Notes: generated from the sequence alone by a model not told the origin. A stretch of DNA of 64,000 nt from CAVVVS01 sp963751355 (GCA_963751355.1 CAVVVS010000105.1:62001-126000), one strand, 5' to 3'. Shown: positions 1 to 9,639, numbered from the stretch's first letter. Program-made: numbers and translations.

Positions 1-1465
1 AAAAGTTTATATAAACGCTGCGGCCAATGACTCTCGTTATCATAAAAAACAATATTATCTACAGGACCTATTCCGTTACCGGCTCTAATCCGATTCATCT
101 TAAAACCGGTTAATCCTATCTGATCTGATTCATCAACATCTGTTTTATCAAAATTAGGCTCTCCTTCTGTCGGGATACCGTCGTCTTCTCCTTTATCATG
201 TGTACCGAAAACACCATCGGCACCAGTATCATGATATTTTGCAACCCAATCCATATCTTCATCACCTGTCCACCAAACGCCTTCTTTGTATGCCAATCTA
301 TCTTCCAAAGGTCCGTAAAAAGCTTCAAATTTAGTCATGTTATAATGTGCTTGAACATAGGCTTTAATATTATCCTGACCGATAATTTTCTGACCCGGAC
401 CGCCATCACGTTTTTCATCTGTGATTCCATCATTATCATTATCAATTCCGTCGGTAGCATTTCCGGGTGTTTCGAGATACGAATAACCAAGATAACCTGT
501 TTTTCCTCTCATACCATCCCCGTAGTTGTCCCACGTATATACTAGATTAAGTCCCAATTCATTTGTATAAAAAGCATTATCATCATCAGATTCCGGTATA
601 CCTTCCGGTCCGATACCCTCGCCCCCGACACCGGTATCGTCATATAAACCAAAAATTATATTTTCCAGATAGCTAGTTGTACTTTCATTCGAAATATCAT
701 AATGGGAAAAGAGAACATTTCCAGCCTGAACATTAGCCCATTGAAAATTTCTTTGCTCAACCCTAAGACCAAGTCCCTTTCTTGTATGATCTCTGCTGTC
801 AGGGAAATAATTCCAGGCATCATAATATTGGTCATCATAAACATAATAGCTTTCCTGATCAGCACCCGGCACTTTTCCGAAATACCCATCCCACGAACCT
901 GACCAGCCCGGATCATCGGGATCATTCATTTTGTCTATCCAGTAATCGGGCCATGTACGCGGATCATTACTAATTGCCGGCGAACGCCCTGTATTTATAT
1001 CAGGATTAGGTTGAAAATAACCTACCCACTTGCCTCCCATATTATAAGATGGTCTTGGTTCAAAACGCATTACTCTATTAAAGTAAGGACTCTGCCCCTG
1101 TCGTTCCCTATACCCGGTTTCCATTATGTATGCCTGCTTCCCGTTTACTTGGGTAATTTTTGCTAATACATAAGGAGTGTAGCCATCGCTGTAATTTTGT
1201 CCGGAACCTTTCGGAATTTCGACCGAGTGAAAAACGCTCAAATCAACATTTAATGGATCGGGCGGATAATCGCCAACCATTCCGTAGTTATAAAACATTG
1301 TTCTAATATTATTTGCATCGTGAGTCCCCTCGCGTTCTGCATCCGACGTTCCTCTTAGTGAATCAGGTACAACCGGCAACAACTGCTGTGCAAATATTTT
1401 ATTTGAAAACACCGTAAATAATATTACAAGCGCTATTATTTCAAACTGGCAAAACTTTTTCATAA
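1..1465 (-). CDS. Secreted protein of unknown function, 3' end beyond window
   Basis: Translating the minus strand from the ATG at 1465 gives one uninterrupted frame to base 1 (about 488 codons), so the C-terminus lies outside the window. Residues 1-22 form a signal peptide (Lys-rich start, hydrophobic core, cleavage near IFA-QQ). The rest is rich in Tyr, Trp, Gly and Asp, and has an Asp-rich DGIDNDNDGITDE stretch like calcium-binding thrombospondin type 3 repeats. I do not recognise a catalytic domain. It starts 34 bases after the stop of the TonB-dependent receptor upstream, so the two are probably co-transcribed and this may be a partner exported protein. Secretion is well supported; function is unknown. 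Confidence 0.8.
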
Positions 1466-1499
1466 AAATTAAGAAGTTTAATTTTGAACAAACATAAAA

Positions 1500-4163
1500 T
1501 TATTTAGAATTAAAAGATATTCCGATTTCAAATCGTCTTGGTTCATAGTATCTTGCCGGGTTTATTAACTGAGCTTTATCAACTGACGGGGTCAGCGAAT
1601 AATCCGGGCTTCCGGTGCCTGAAAAAACAAACCCATTAACATAATCTTGATTAAACAAATTAAATACGCGCGCAAATATGCTAAATTCCATCGGACCTAA
1701 CTTGAAAAATTTTTCGGCACGTAAATCTACCAAAACAAAACTGGGTTTGTTGCCGGAGTTTGTCTGTAAATCTGCTGTAAAACTAGCTGGTCCTATCTGA
1801 GGAGTATAAGGCTGACCGCTGCCGTATCTAACAATTGTGCTGATCGATATCTGACCCGGAATAAAATAAATTGCCCGCAGATTTAATGTATGGCGCTGAT
1901 CCCAGTTAAATGGAATATCGCGGGGGCGCGGGTCTTTTCCACTTGCTGCTCTGTTAGCAGTTTCTCTGGGATCGCTGGAATTTCCATAAGCAAATTGCAG
2001 AGTGTAATCTAAACTTGCGCTCAACGGTCCCATATTACGCTGATCTAATGAAAGCGTAATTCCATATACATTACCGAAATCAACGTTTGTTAACCTTGCA
2101 TAATCGGCAGCAGTATAAGTGCTGACAAATTGAGTCCCGAGAAGATCGCGAATATCCTTACTAAAAAATGTAAGCTGGGTTCCCAGATTATCGGAGAATG
2201 CTTGTTTTAATCCTACTTCATACTGAACGGTAATTTGAGGTTTTAAGTTTGGGTTTCCCAAAACACCGTAATCAATTCCTCCTGCCTGTAAATGATCAAG
2301 AACGAGATAGTTGGAATTGTTATATAAATCGCCCAACCCCGGCATCTGGTAAAAATGTCCGTATGAAAAGTAAACTGAGGCTGATGCGGTTAAAGGAAAA
2401 CTTAGTCCGATGCGTGGAGCTAAAGAAGTTTTAATAGTTGTTCTTTTTAAATGGGATAATGGTGCACCTTTAATAGAATTTGCAGGATTTTGAAGATCGC
2501 TGGGTACAAAGGCATTTGCATCAAAAACCTGGAGGCGTAAACCTGCCCTAACAACAAGGTCACCGAGTTCTACTCTGTCCTGCACATATGCAACTCCCTG
2601 TCTGGGATAGTAAGTTTCCACTTTGGGATCTTTCGGATCACTGCTGTAATGCGGCTGAAGAATTTGAACTCCGTTAACGTTGGTCTCTTTCAAAAACCCG
2701 GGACTGCCGAACTGGATTCTTGAAACTTCTCCTTCCAAACCGGCTTCTATTAAATTTACTCTATCAGCCTGCCAGCTATAATCTAATTTTACAATTCCGT
2801 CATTAGTCTTCTGAATAAATCTTGTAAGGTCAACACCCTGAACATTAGCTCCGTCTTCATAGTTTGCATCACCTTTAGGTATTCCGTATTGTAAATATCT
2901 CGGGTCGTAAACGCTGGAGTACTTATAATTGTGGTAATCAAAATAATTATATCTAAAGTTTAATTTATAGAACATTTTTGACGTAATTGTTTGAGTAATG
3001 TCAAAACCTTGAGTTAGTGAAAAAGTAGTTTGTGTAGGAATTGCATCCGGCAGCAATCGGAAGCTGTTATTATAAGAGGTTCCATTGAAACTGTTTAGAA
3101 TTGCCACATAGCTTAATTGAACTTTTGGAATCGACCGGTTGGAAATTTTAAATTGCCCGCTCCACTCATGATGGGTTTGCATGGGGACTAATTTATTATC
3201 TCCTGTAGGATTAAAAATTCTATTTTCAAAATCGCTTGAATCTCCGGGTACAAATCTTCTCACACCAAATAAATAACCGTCATTCAAATATCTTCTGCCG
3301 CTAATTAAAAATGTAGTATTATTAAAATATGCCGGTCCGCTGACAGTTAACTGATAATTTTGAATTTGCAAAGGTCTGTAACTATCAACATGAGGGTACC
3401 GGTTGATATCTGTAGTATAATAATCACCCGTATATATTTCGCCTGAATAATGAAATTTTTCCGTCCCCGTTCTTAAAACGGCATTTACTACACCGCTCAT
3501 TGCCTGCCCGTATTTTGCATCAAATGTTCCGCTAATTACTTGAACTTCCTGAAGTACCGATTTATCAAGCTGAAGAGTCGAAGAATTATCATACGGATTA
3601 TTAACTGTTACACCGTCTACCTGATATTGAACTTCACCTAGCCTGCCGCCTCTAAAATGTCCGTCAACCACTCCGGCTTGAAGGTTCACAATTTCATTTA
3701 AACTTTGCACGGGAAGATTTCGGATGTCTTCTTTACTTACGGAAACAACTGAACTCGTTTGATTAAATTCAACCAGAGGTTTCTTAGCAACTACCGTTAC
3801 TGTTTTACCCTCAAGCACTTTTTCATTAAGTGTAACGTTAATTTCCGTGGTCTGATCGGGAGTAATTTTAACATCCGTAACAATTTGAGTTTCGTATCCA
3901 ACATAGCGGTATTCAACTGAGTAACTGCCCGTTCTAATATTAAGCATGGTATAATAACCGTCGATATCGCTGGATGTACCTATCGTGGTGCCTTGAATTA
4001 ATATATTGGCACCGACCAGAGGCTCTCCTTTGGAATCAACAATCCTTCCCTTAAGTTTACCGCTAGTTTGAGCAAATACGGAGCAAGTACTTAGTATAAA
4101 TATGAATATGATTAGCAATATCGGATAATTGATCTTTTTTGATTGGTAACCCAAAAATACCAT
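1500..4163 (-). CDS. TonB-dependent receptor with carboxypeptidase-like regulatory domain
   Basis: This 887-residue outer-membrane receptor has a signal peptide (about 1-31, ending VFAQ) and a carboxypeptidase-D regulatory-like beta-sandwich at about 35-115 (GRIVDSKGEPLVGANI, then GYYTMLNIRTGSYSV). A plug domain follows at about 125-235 (QYQVDGVTVNNPY), then a long beta-barrel to the C-terminus. The architecture is that of SusC-like and other Bacteroidota receptors, but no SusD-like lipoprotein gene lies nearby. It sits between a CBM9-like T9SS protein (94 bases upstream) and an unknown secreted protein (34 bases downstream). The ligand cannot be read from the sequence; a carbohydrate or organic-matter fragment is possible given the neighbours. 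Confidence 0.9.
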   Translation of the reverse strand: MVFLGYQSKKINYPILLIIFIFILSTCSVFAQTSGKLKGRIVDSKGEPLVGANILIQGTTIGTSSDIDGYYTMLNIRTGSYSVEYRYVGYETQIVTDVKITPDQTTEINVTLNEKVLEGKTVTVVAKKPLVEFNQTSSVVSVSKEDIRNLPVQSLNEIVNLQAGVVDGHFRGGRLGEVQYQVDGVTVNNPYDNSSTLQLDKSVLQEVQVISGTFDAKYGQAMSGVVNAVLRTGTEKFHYSGEIYTGDYYTTDINRYPHVDSYRPLQIQNYQLTVSGPAYFNNTTFLISGRRYLNDGYLFGVRRFVPGDSSDFENRIFNPTGDNKLVPMQTHHEWSGQFKISNRSIPKVQLSYVAILNSFNGTSYNNSFRLLPDAIPTQTTFSLTQGFDITQTITSKMFYKLNFRYNYFDYHNYKYSSVYDPRYLQYGIPKGDANYEDGANVQGVDLTRFIQKTNDGIVKLDYSWQADRVNLIEAGLEGEVSRIQFGSPGFLKETNVNGVQILQPHYSSDPKDPKVETYYPRQGVAYVQDRVELGDLVVRAGLRLQVFDANAFVPSDLQNPANSIKGAPLSHLKRTTIKTSLAPRIGLSFPLTASASVYFSYGHFYQMPGLGDLYNNSNYLVLDHLQAGGIDYGVLGNPNLKPQITVQYEVGLKQAFSDNLGTQLTFFSKDIRDLLGTQFVSTYTAADYARLTNVDFGNVYGITLSLDQRNMGPLSASLDYTLQFAYGNSSDPRETANRAASGKDPRPRDIPFNWDQRHTLNLRAIYFIPGQISISTIVRYGSGQPYTPQIGPASFTADLQTNSGNKPSFVLVDLRAEKFFKLGPMEFSIFARVFNLFNQDYVNGFVFSGTGSPDYSLTPSVDKAQLINPARYYEPRRFEIGISFNSK

Positions 4164-4188
4164 ATTTCACCTGAAAAATTAATGAAAT

Positions 4189-4246
4189 GTGAGACTCACC
4201 TTTGTAGATATAAATCTTTTCGGTATATATTTTAGTGAGTCCCACT
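4189..4246 (-). repeat. Inverted repeat in gap before the TonB receptor gene
   Basis: The arms at 4189-4199 (GTGAGACTCAC) and 4236-4246 (GTGAGTCCCAC) pair at 10 of 11 positions around a 36-base AT-rich loop. The left arm is itself a perfect GTGAG/CTCAC palindrome around one base. In the transcript the structure falls between the stop of the 631-residue protein (4257) and the TonB receptor start (4163). No clear U-tract follows, so it could be an attenuator, a processing or stability element, or a protein-binding site rather than a standard terminator. Confidence 0.45.
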
Positions 4247-4256
4247 TATATTTACA

Positions 4257-6152
4257 TTATTTCAACAAAATCATCTTGGCTGTTTTACTCAAATAACTTT
4301 GTCCGTTATTAGGTTTCAAAGACAATCTATAAAAATAAACTCCTGAAGCAAGTGCACCGCCTTTGAATTGATACACATGTCGACCAGAAGTTTGATTATA
4401 TAAATTTATTTTTGAAACTAATTGACCTATTGAATTATAAATTAATAAATTGACTTCACCGGTATTGGGTATTGAGTAACTAATAGTTGTTGTAGGATTG
4501 AACGGATTAGGATAGTTTCCATACAATACTAAACTTGCAGGTGCCTGACTGCCGGGATTATCCTTTACATCAGTAAAGATATTTGGATCCATATACATCC
4601 ATGCAGTAGGACCGCCGCCTTTATTTTCTTTAAAGAACCATGTTCTGGTTCCATAATTATTTGCCGGATCATCAAAAGAATCGAAATCCAACAGGTCAAC
4701 ACCACCAAATAACAAGTGATCTCCAAGTCCGTTAGGATAACCGAGTTTGGTAAGATCGATTTTCAGTTCCACGGTATAACCTACATCTATATCTGTCCTG
4801 TCATTAACGGTTCCGTCAACCTTCATTGCCAAAGTAGCCGCTCCCTGTTTAACAAGCGTATCAAGATCTTCATCAGCCTTCGCATTACCGCTTGAATCAA
4901 AATCAGCCAATAAATCAAGGAAACTCATTTCGTGATCTGCGTTAACAGAATCTCTCAATCCTAATATGAAACGAACTCCGTCTTTATCATCTTGATTAAC
5001 GGCTCCACCCTGTATTAGCTGATCTTTTACATCTGCCGCAAGGTATAAGTAATTATCTTTGAAGAACATTTTAATAGTAGCATCTGAAGGATCCAGTACT
5101 TGCGGTTTAGGTACAACGCTGCTTGCCTCATACCAGGCGCTCATACTTCTTCCTATACCGGGATAACTTCTAATGTTAGCAGTATCTCCGTATGCTATTT
5201 TAAATGTATAAGCACCTTTCCAAACTGCGTCACTAAGATCTCCATCAATAGTCGGATCAGTGTTGCTAGAACCGTTAGGTACTATAACATCCGGCGCAAT
5301 TTCCGGTGCCGGTCCGGAATTAACCGTTACATCCGGGCGTATATATATTCTACCGGTATTCACACCCTGATCGCTCCAGGGATGCTGCCACCAAGCTCGT
5401 CCAACCGCCCTTTTTGTATGGTCGGCTAGAAAGTACCAATCGGTATCATAAATTTGCATATTTGAACCTACAATATCCCCATCTGTCCGGGTTGTATTGT
5501 AGCCTAATGAATCCAGATTTATCCTCATTTCAAAAACATAACCTGTATCAGGTGTACTGTCGTCATTTGTTGTGCCTTTAACTACATATCCCATATCCCA
5601 CATAACACTATCTGCGGCGGAGCGTTGGTTTCTAAATTTACCGAAGTATCCGTATCTTGGACCAACACCAACCCCGGTTGGAGTTGTTGAATCCGTTCCC
5701 AGCCACGATGCAAAAATTTCTTCATTTCCGACCGGGATACTCCTAATATTTTTTACATTCATTAAAATACCATCCCACCAGGCAGGTCCAGGCCAAAGGT
5801 CACCGCCAATGGAAGAATCGGGAACTATAAAAGCGATATATAGTTGGTTATCTTCAGCTAAAAACTTTAGGGTGGCACGTGTAGTATCGAAATATCCTGT
5901 AAGACTATTATAGCCGTCAGTATTCCATCCGCTGGTAGGTAAACCCGAACTCATTCCGTAAGTTATTTGAATCGAATCTGCTTTTGCCCATGATGCCTCG
6001 TTAAGTTTACCGTCTAGAACAATAGGTTCGGTAGTTTCCCTTGCCCATACGGCATCCTGTCTTTTCGGTGCCGAATTTTGTGCTTTTACTGTGGGCACAA
6101 AAAATATAAACAGCAGTGCTGAATAAAATAAATATTTTAGAAATTTGTACAT
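4257..6152 (-). CDS. Secreted protein with two CBM9/DOMON-like domains and T9SS sorting domain
   Basis: The 631-residue protein has a signal peptide (about 1-24, ending VKAQ) and two related beta-sandwich modules that each open with a variant of 'LDGKLNEASW' (about residues 45-270) or 'IDGDLSDAVW' (about 295-530). This opening is typical of the CBM9-like/DOMON-like family that binds sugars or haem-type ligands. The C-terminal ~80 residues (NYPNPFNPTTTISYSIP, then a Gly-Val-Tyr-Phe-Tyr segment ending KMILLK) are a type A T9SS sorting domain. No catalytic module is seen, so it may be a surface-attached binding protein. It lies between lacI and the TonB receptor, and a strong Shine-Dalgarno supports the start. 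Confidence 0.85.
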   Translation of the reverse strand: MYKFLKYLFYSALLFIFFVPTVKAQNSAPKRQDAVWARETTEPIVLDGKLNEASWAKADSIQITYGMSSGLPTSGWNTDGYNSLTGYFDTTRATLKFLAEDNQLYIAFIVPDSSIGGDLWPGPAWWDGILMNVKNIRSIPVGNEEIFASWLGTDSTTPTGVGVGPRYGYFGKFRNQRSAADSVMWDMGYVVKGTTNDDSTPDTGYVFEMRINLDSLGYNTTRTDGDIVGSNMQIYDTDWYFLADHTKRAVGRAWWQHPWSDQGVNTGRIYIRPDVTVNSGPAPEIAPDVIVPNGSSNTDPTIDGDLSDAVWKGAYTFKIAYGDTANIRSYPGIGRSMSAWYEASSVVPKPQVLDPSDATIKMFFKDNYLYLAADVKDQLIQGGAVNQDDKDGVRFILGLRDSVNADHEMSFLDLLADFDSSGNAKADEDLDTLVKQGAATLAMKVDGTVNDRTDIDVGYTVELKIDLTKLGYPNGLGDHLLFGGVDLLDFDSFDDPANNYGTRTWFFKENKGGGPTAWMYMDPNIFTDVKDNPGSQAPASLVLYGNYPNPFNPTTTISYSIPNTGEVNLLIYNSIGQLVSKINLYNQTSGRHVYQFKGGALASGVYFYRLSLKPNNGQSYLSKTAKMILLK

Positions 6153-6156
6153 ATAA

Positions 6157-6162
6157 CCTCCT
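6157..6162 (-). promoter_or_regulatory. Consensus Shine-Dalgarno AGGAGG
   Basis: AGGAGG lies four bases before the ATG at 6152. Full-consensus sites like this are uncommon in Bacteroidota proper, and it fixes the start of the 631-residue protein. Similar AGGAG-type sites precede the 20905 gene and some others in the window. Confidence 0.7.
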
Positions 6163-6271
6163 GCATGTTTTGTAGTTATTAAGTAAATAATTAACGTTCC
6201 GCAGCGTTTTTATCGATCGGCGGATCAACATCTTTCTAAAAAACAACAATGAGAAAAATATTTCACATAAT

Positions 6272-7282
6272 TCAGTTACATGCGCATCCGCATGAATCGC
6301 CGATAACAAGTTTGGTATTTAACGATTCGACATACTTTTTTATGCTTGTGCCGTTAATTATTCCCAGTAAATACTTAACAGCTTTTCCGCCTAAATCTTC
6401 CATAGGAACATGCACTGTTGTGAGCCTGGGATTTAGAAACTGGCTTAGATAAATATCGTCAAATCCAACTATTGCAACATCTCCGGGAATTGAGATCTTC
6501 AGTTCATGAGCAGCTTTGTAGGCTCCTACAGCCATCATATCATTTGATGCAAATATTGCATCGGGTTTATATTTAAGTTTCATTAAATCTCGTAAACCTT
6601 TATTACCTGCTTCAACAGAAAAATCTCCCGGTATAATCATCGACTCGTTAACTTTCTTTTTATGATCAATAAGAGCTTGATAATAACCCTGGAATCTTTC
6701 AACTGCATCACTATTATCACTCGGGCCTTGAATAAATGCAATCTTTTTGTATTTATGTTTTTTAATTAAATGTTGTACCATATCATATGCACCTTGAAAA
6801 TTATTGATCTTAAAATTAACCACATTTTTAAGATCACTGAACGCATTAAGCAAAACAATCGGTCTGCTGCTCTTTTTTATCATTTCGTAAATTTCTTTAT
6901 GCATTTGCGGTGCCATCAATATTACACCGTCCACTCTGCCGCTTCCCATAAACTGTATTAATGTTTCTACAATATCTCTTTTGTTGTGCGAGCTTGAAAC
7001 GGTAACATACCAATTATGTTTATATGCTTCTTTATCGATTCCCGAAATAACCTCCATAAAAAATTCTCCGACAAGATCGGGTAATATGACTCCTATAGTA
7101 TCGGTAGATCTTTTCGAAAGACTGCGCGCAATAGGATTCGGGATATAATTTAACTCGTCCGCAATTTTCAGTATCTTCTGTTTAGTTTCTTTTTTTACAA
7201 GGTCACTTCCGTTAAAAACCCTTGATACCGTTGCAATTGAAACACCGGATTTTCTTGCAACTTCGTTTATGTCTACTTTCAT
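6272..7282 (-). CDS. LacI-family transcriptional regulator
   Basis: The 336-residue protein has an N-terminal LacI helix-turn-helix (residues 1-46: DINEVARKSGVSIATVSRVFNG, then the hinge helix IARSLSKRS). A periplasmic-binding-protein-like effector domain follows from about residue 60 (TIGVILPDL, then VDGVILMAP, ASNDMMAVGA and VGFDDI). It should bind a palindromic operator and release it on binding a sugar effector. Two copies of a 14-bp palindrome lie in its own upstream region, one 22 bases before the start, and a third lies before the glucan operon at 20.9 kb. It is therefore probably autoregulated and controls that operon. The C-terminus is unusually Cys-rich (SCGCACN). The family call is certain; the effector is unknown. 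Confidence 0.95.
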   Translation of the reverse strand: MKVDINEVARKSGVSIATVSRVFNGSDLVKKETKQKILKIADELNYIPNPIARSLSKRSTDTIGVILPDLVGEFFMEVISGIDKEAYKHNWYVTVSSSHNKRDIVETLIQFMGSGRVDGVILMAPQMHKEIYEMIKKSSRPIVLLNAFSDLKNVVNFKINNFQGAYDMVQHLIKKHKYKKIAFIQGPSDNSDAVERFQGYYQALIDHKKKVNESMIIPGDFSVEAGNKGLRDLMKLKYKPDAIFASNDMMAVGAYKAAHELKISIPGDVAIVGFDDIYLSQFLNPRLTTVHVPMEDLGGKAVKYLLGIINGTSIKKYVESLNTKLVIGDSCGCACN

Positions 7283-7303
7283 TTTTTATCTGCCGAATTA
7301 GTT

Positions 7304-7317
7304 TGTAAACGCTTACA
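7304..7317 (-). promoter_or_regulatory. LacI-type operator copy 1
   Basis: The 14-bp near-palindrome TGTAAACGCTTACA has TGTAA/TTACA arms around a central CG, as is typical of LacI-family operators. It lies 22 bases upstream of the lacI start, where bound repressor could block elongation or translation start. The same sequence recurs at 7419-7432 and, on the other strand, at 20976-20989. Confidence 0.75.
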
Positions 7318-7418
7318 TTTTTACTTAGGAACTTAACAATTTAGTATTTTCGGTACAAGATTTTATAACAGATTTAGTCTAAAAAAAATATGAAGAACGT
7401 TTCGTAGAAAGGAATAAT

Positions 7419-7432
7419 GTAAACGCTTACAT
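7419..7432 (-). promoter_or_regulatory. LacI-type operator copy 2
   Basis: This is an identical copy of TGTAAACGCTTACA, centred 115 bp from copy 1. It begins four bases downstream of the proposed -10 element of the lacI promoter, a standard repressing position. Two operators about eleven helical turns apart would allow repression by DNA looping. Confidence 0.75.
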
Positions 7433-7436
7433 TCTA

Positions 7437-7465
7437 AAACTACAAAATAAGGATTTTATTGTCAA
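7437..7465 (-). promoter_or_regulatory. Predicted promoter of lacI
   Basis: On the minus strand a consensus -35 TTGACA (7460-7465) is followed by a 17-base spacer and a weaker -10 TAGTTT (7437-7442). The operator at 7419-7432 starts just after it. The same TTGACAATAAAAT block and spacing occur at 20994-21022, which makes chance unlikely. Confidence 0.6.
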
Positions 7466-7797
7466 GATAATTTTTGAATATAACTAATACGGAATGAAGG
7501 GGAATAAAAATATTTTTTAATTGATAATATTAAACGGCTGTTTCAAAATTATTTAAGTGCTTTGTTAGAAAGCAATCATTTGTTTTTGTTAAGATTTATT
7601 TACTTTTGCCCGATGTTAGATTATTCCAACCGTAAAATTTACATTCTTTATTTATTATCTGACAAGTATCATGGTGATTAGGATACATATTATATGGATC
7701 GGAATTAGAAAAGTTAAAAGAGATAAAACTTCTATAAAGGTAAGTAACCATCTATTATTTTGATTCAAATATAGAAGTTATTTTGAAATTTATTTAG
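7466..7797. other. Non-coding gap between sugar permease gene and lacI promoter
   Basis: No open frame with family features was found in these 332 bases. The only structure noted is a 10-bp perfect inverted repeat (7727-7736 with 7770-7779). It lies just after the stop of the permease gene and could form a hairpin at the 3' end of the glucan operon; there is no strong U-tract. Confidence 0.4.
7727..7779 (-). terminator. Possible 3'-end hairpin of the glucan operon
   Basis: AACTTCTATA (7727-7736) and its exact complement TATAGAAGTT (7770-7779) flank a 33-base loop. The right arm starts 18 bases after the permease stop codon at 7798. The loop is long and the U-tract poor, so termination here is only a guess from position. 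Confidence 0.3.
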
Positions 7798-8607
7798 TTA
7801 TCCTTTAACACTTCCCATCATAATGCCCCTAATATAATATTTCTGTAGTGAAAGAAATACTAACATTATTGGAAGTATCGTAATAACGGAACCTGCCATC
7901 ATCAGTTCGGTATCCTGGTTATGTTCACCCATCAAATTTGCTAGCGCAACAGGAAGAGTATACATGGAATCATTAGTCATCGCTATCAATGGCCAGAGAA
8001 AATCATTCCATGTTCCCATGAATGTAAATATTGCGAGAGTAACAAGGATAGGTTTCGCTAACGGAATAATTAATCGCATATAAATTTGAAAATCAGTTGC
8101 CCCGTCCATTTTTGCCGATTCAATCAAGCTGTCGGGAATTGCTAAAAGATACTGACGTATTAAAAATATCCCGAATACACTTGTCATTCCCGGGATAATA
8201 ACTGCAAGATAAGTATTAATTAATCCCATGTACTTTAGCATCAAAAACAACGGAAGCATAGTTACCTGTGCCGGAACAATCATAAAACTTAATAATAAGT
8301 TGAAAAGATTTTTCTTCCCGGCAAACCTGTATTTTGCGAATGCAAACGCAGCCATCGAATTGATTACAAGCGAAATAACCGTTACGCTTACGGAAACTAC
8401 CACGCTGTTAAGAAAATATCTTGCCAGGTTTAATCTCGTAAAAAGATTTTTGTATTGAACTAAAGTAAATTTATCCGGGAAAAATCTAGGCGGATAAACA
8501 TTTGCATGCCCGTTTGCCATAAACGATGCGGATATCATCCAAATGAACGGAAGCAGACAAAGTACCGCACTTACAATTAAAATTGAATATAATATACCCT
8601 TCTTCAT
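7798..8607 (-). CDS. Carbohydrate ABC transporter permease (MalG type)
   Basis: The 269-residue inner-membrane protein has six hydrophobic segments and the EAA loop of binding-protein-dependent permeases (ESAKMDGATDFQIYMRLIIP, about residues 165-185), which docks on the ATPase. It belongs to the CUT1 family (MalG-like), which forms a heterodimeric channel with a MalF-like partner. The start overlaps the stop of the upstream permease by four bases (ATGA), so the two are translationally coupled. It is the last gene of the glucan operon. No ATPase gene follows, so a shared ATPase elsewhere in the genome must energise it. Confidence 0.93.
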   Translation of the reverse strand: MKKGILYSILIVSAVLCLLPFIWMISASFMANGHANVYPPRFFPDKFTLVQYKNLFTRLNLARYFLNSVVVSVSVTVISLVINSMAAFAFAKYRFAGKKNLFNLLLSFMIVPAQVTMLPLFLMLKYMGLINTYLAVIIPGMTSVFGIFLIRQYLLAIPDSLIESAKMDGATDFQIYMRLIIPLAKPILVTLAIFTFMGTWNDFLWPLIAMTNDSMYTLPVALANLMGEHNQDTELMMAGSVITILPIMLVFLSLQKYYIRGIMMGSVKG

Positions 8608-9494
8608 ATATTAGATTCCCTCTGAACCTTAAGTTGTATTAAGCTTATGATGAGAATTATGAAAAACAGAATGAACGCCAAAGCAGCGGCATATCCCATG
8701 TTCCACCATCGAAAACCCTCCTGGTACATATAAAGTACAATACTCAAAGTACTGTTAAGCGGACCCCCTTGGGTCATTATATAAGGTTCGGCAAATAATT
8801 GGAAATATCCAATCATTGTAATTATACTTATAAACAATGTGGTTGGTGCAAGCATCGGTAAAGTAATTTTTTTAAACTTTGCCCAGCCGGAAGCACCTTC
8901 AATCTCCGCAGCTTCATATAAATACTCCGGGATGTTTTGCAGCCCTGCAATGAAGATGATCATATTATAACCGAAATTTTTCCAGACAGCCATTAAGATA
9001 ATTGCAGGCATTGCCCAATTCGGATTTCCCAGCCAGTCTATACCTTTTATCCCGATGAAGCTTAATATGTAATTCAACATACCGAACCTTGGTTGATATA
9101 TGAATCTCCATAATACAGATACTGCTACCAGCGTGGTAACAACGGGCATGAAATACACTAGTCTGAAAATACCTTTAAATTTTATTAGTTTTGAATTAAG
9201 CAGAACGGCAGCAAAAAGAGAAACAACGATTGAGAGAGGACCTCCGAGGATTACAAAATAAAAAGTGTTTTTTATTGCGGTCCAGAAGAGCGGATCATTG
9301 AAAATCGCTGCGTAATTGGAAAATCCCACAAACTGAGCATATTGAATATTCCCTAAGGAATAGATATCAAAATCAGTAAAACTCATCAATAAGGCAGCAA
9401 TTACCGGCACTAAAAAAAATACCAATATCGACAACATAGCCGGAGCTAAAAAGAAGTAAGCAGCAGAAATTTTATTTTTAGAATCAATATTCAT
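8604..9494 (-). CDS. Carbohydrate ABC transporter permease (MalF type)
   Basis: The 296-residue membrane protein has an N-terminal helix typical of MalF-type subunits (AAYFFLAPAMLSILVFFLVP), further membrane segments and the EAA motif (EAAEIEGASGWAKFKKITLP, about 195-215). It pairs with the MalG-like protein, whose gene it overlaps by four bases, to import oligosaccharides delivered by the binding lipoprotein encoded upstream. A 145-base gap separates it from the binding-protein gene. That gap ends in a degenerate array of TTTAACA/ATCTAACC-like words. Confidence 0.93.
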   Translation of the reverse strand: MNIDSKNKISAAYFFLAPAMLSILVFFLVPVIAALLMSFTDFDIYSLGNIQYAQFVGFSNYAAIFNDPLFWTAIKNTFYFVILGGPLSIVVSLFAAVLLNSKLIKFKGIFRLVYFMPVVTTLVAVSVLWRFIYQPRFGMLNYILSFIGIKGIDWLGNPNWAMPAIILMAVWKNFGYNMIIFIAGLQNIPEYLYEAAEIEGASGWAKFKKITLPMLAPTTLFISIITMIGYFQLFAEPYIMTQGGPLNSTLSIVLYMYQEGFRWWNMGYAAALAFILFFIILIISLIQLKVQRESNI

Positions 9495-9603
9495 TTATTA
9501 ATTAATAATAATAAAATGATAAAAGATGAATAATAAGTGACTGAAATTTAAAATTACTTTATACACCAAAACCAAATTTATATTATATGATCAAAAAGCA
9601 ATT

Positions 9604-9633
9604 CAACAGTTTAACAATCTAACCATTTAACCA
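9604..9633. repeat. Short degenerate TTTAACN repeat
   Basis: About four loosely repeated 7-9-base words built on TTTAAC/TCTAAC lie in the gap between the permease and binding-protein genes, just after the latter's stop. They resemble other short-period intergenic arrays in this window. No function is known. Confidence 0.35.
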
Positions 9634-9639
9634 AGGATT

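Noticed and set aside
1500..4163. SusC-type starch receptor with SusD partner
   Set aside because: The receptor has the regulatory N-domain of this class, but no SusD-like lipoprotein is encoded on either side.
6181..6215. Weak AACGTT-AACGCT palindrome between lacI and the CBM9-like gene as a fourth operator
   Set aside because: The arms and spacing do not match the three TGTAA-type operators, so support is too weak.
7393..7404. GAACGTTTC near operator copy 2 as another LacI-family site
   Set aside because: It is short and imperfect and not repeated at the 20.9 kb promoter.
7558..7574. TGCTTT/AAAGCA hairpin as a plus-strand terminator
   Set aside because: The stem is six base pairs, the T-rich stretch is interrupted, and no plus-strand gene ends there.
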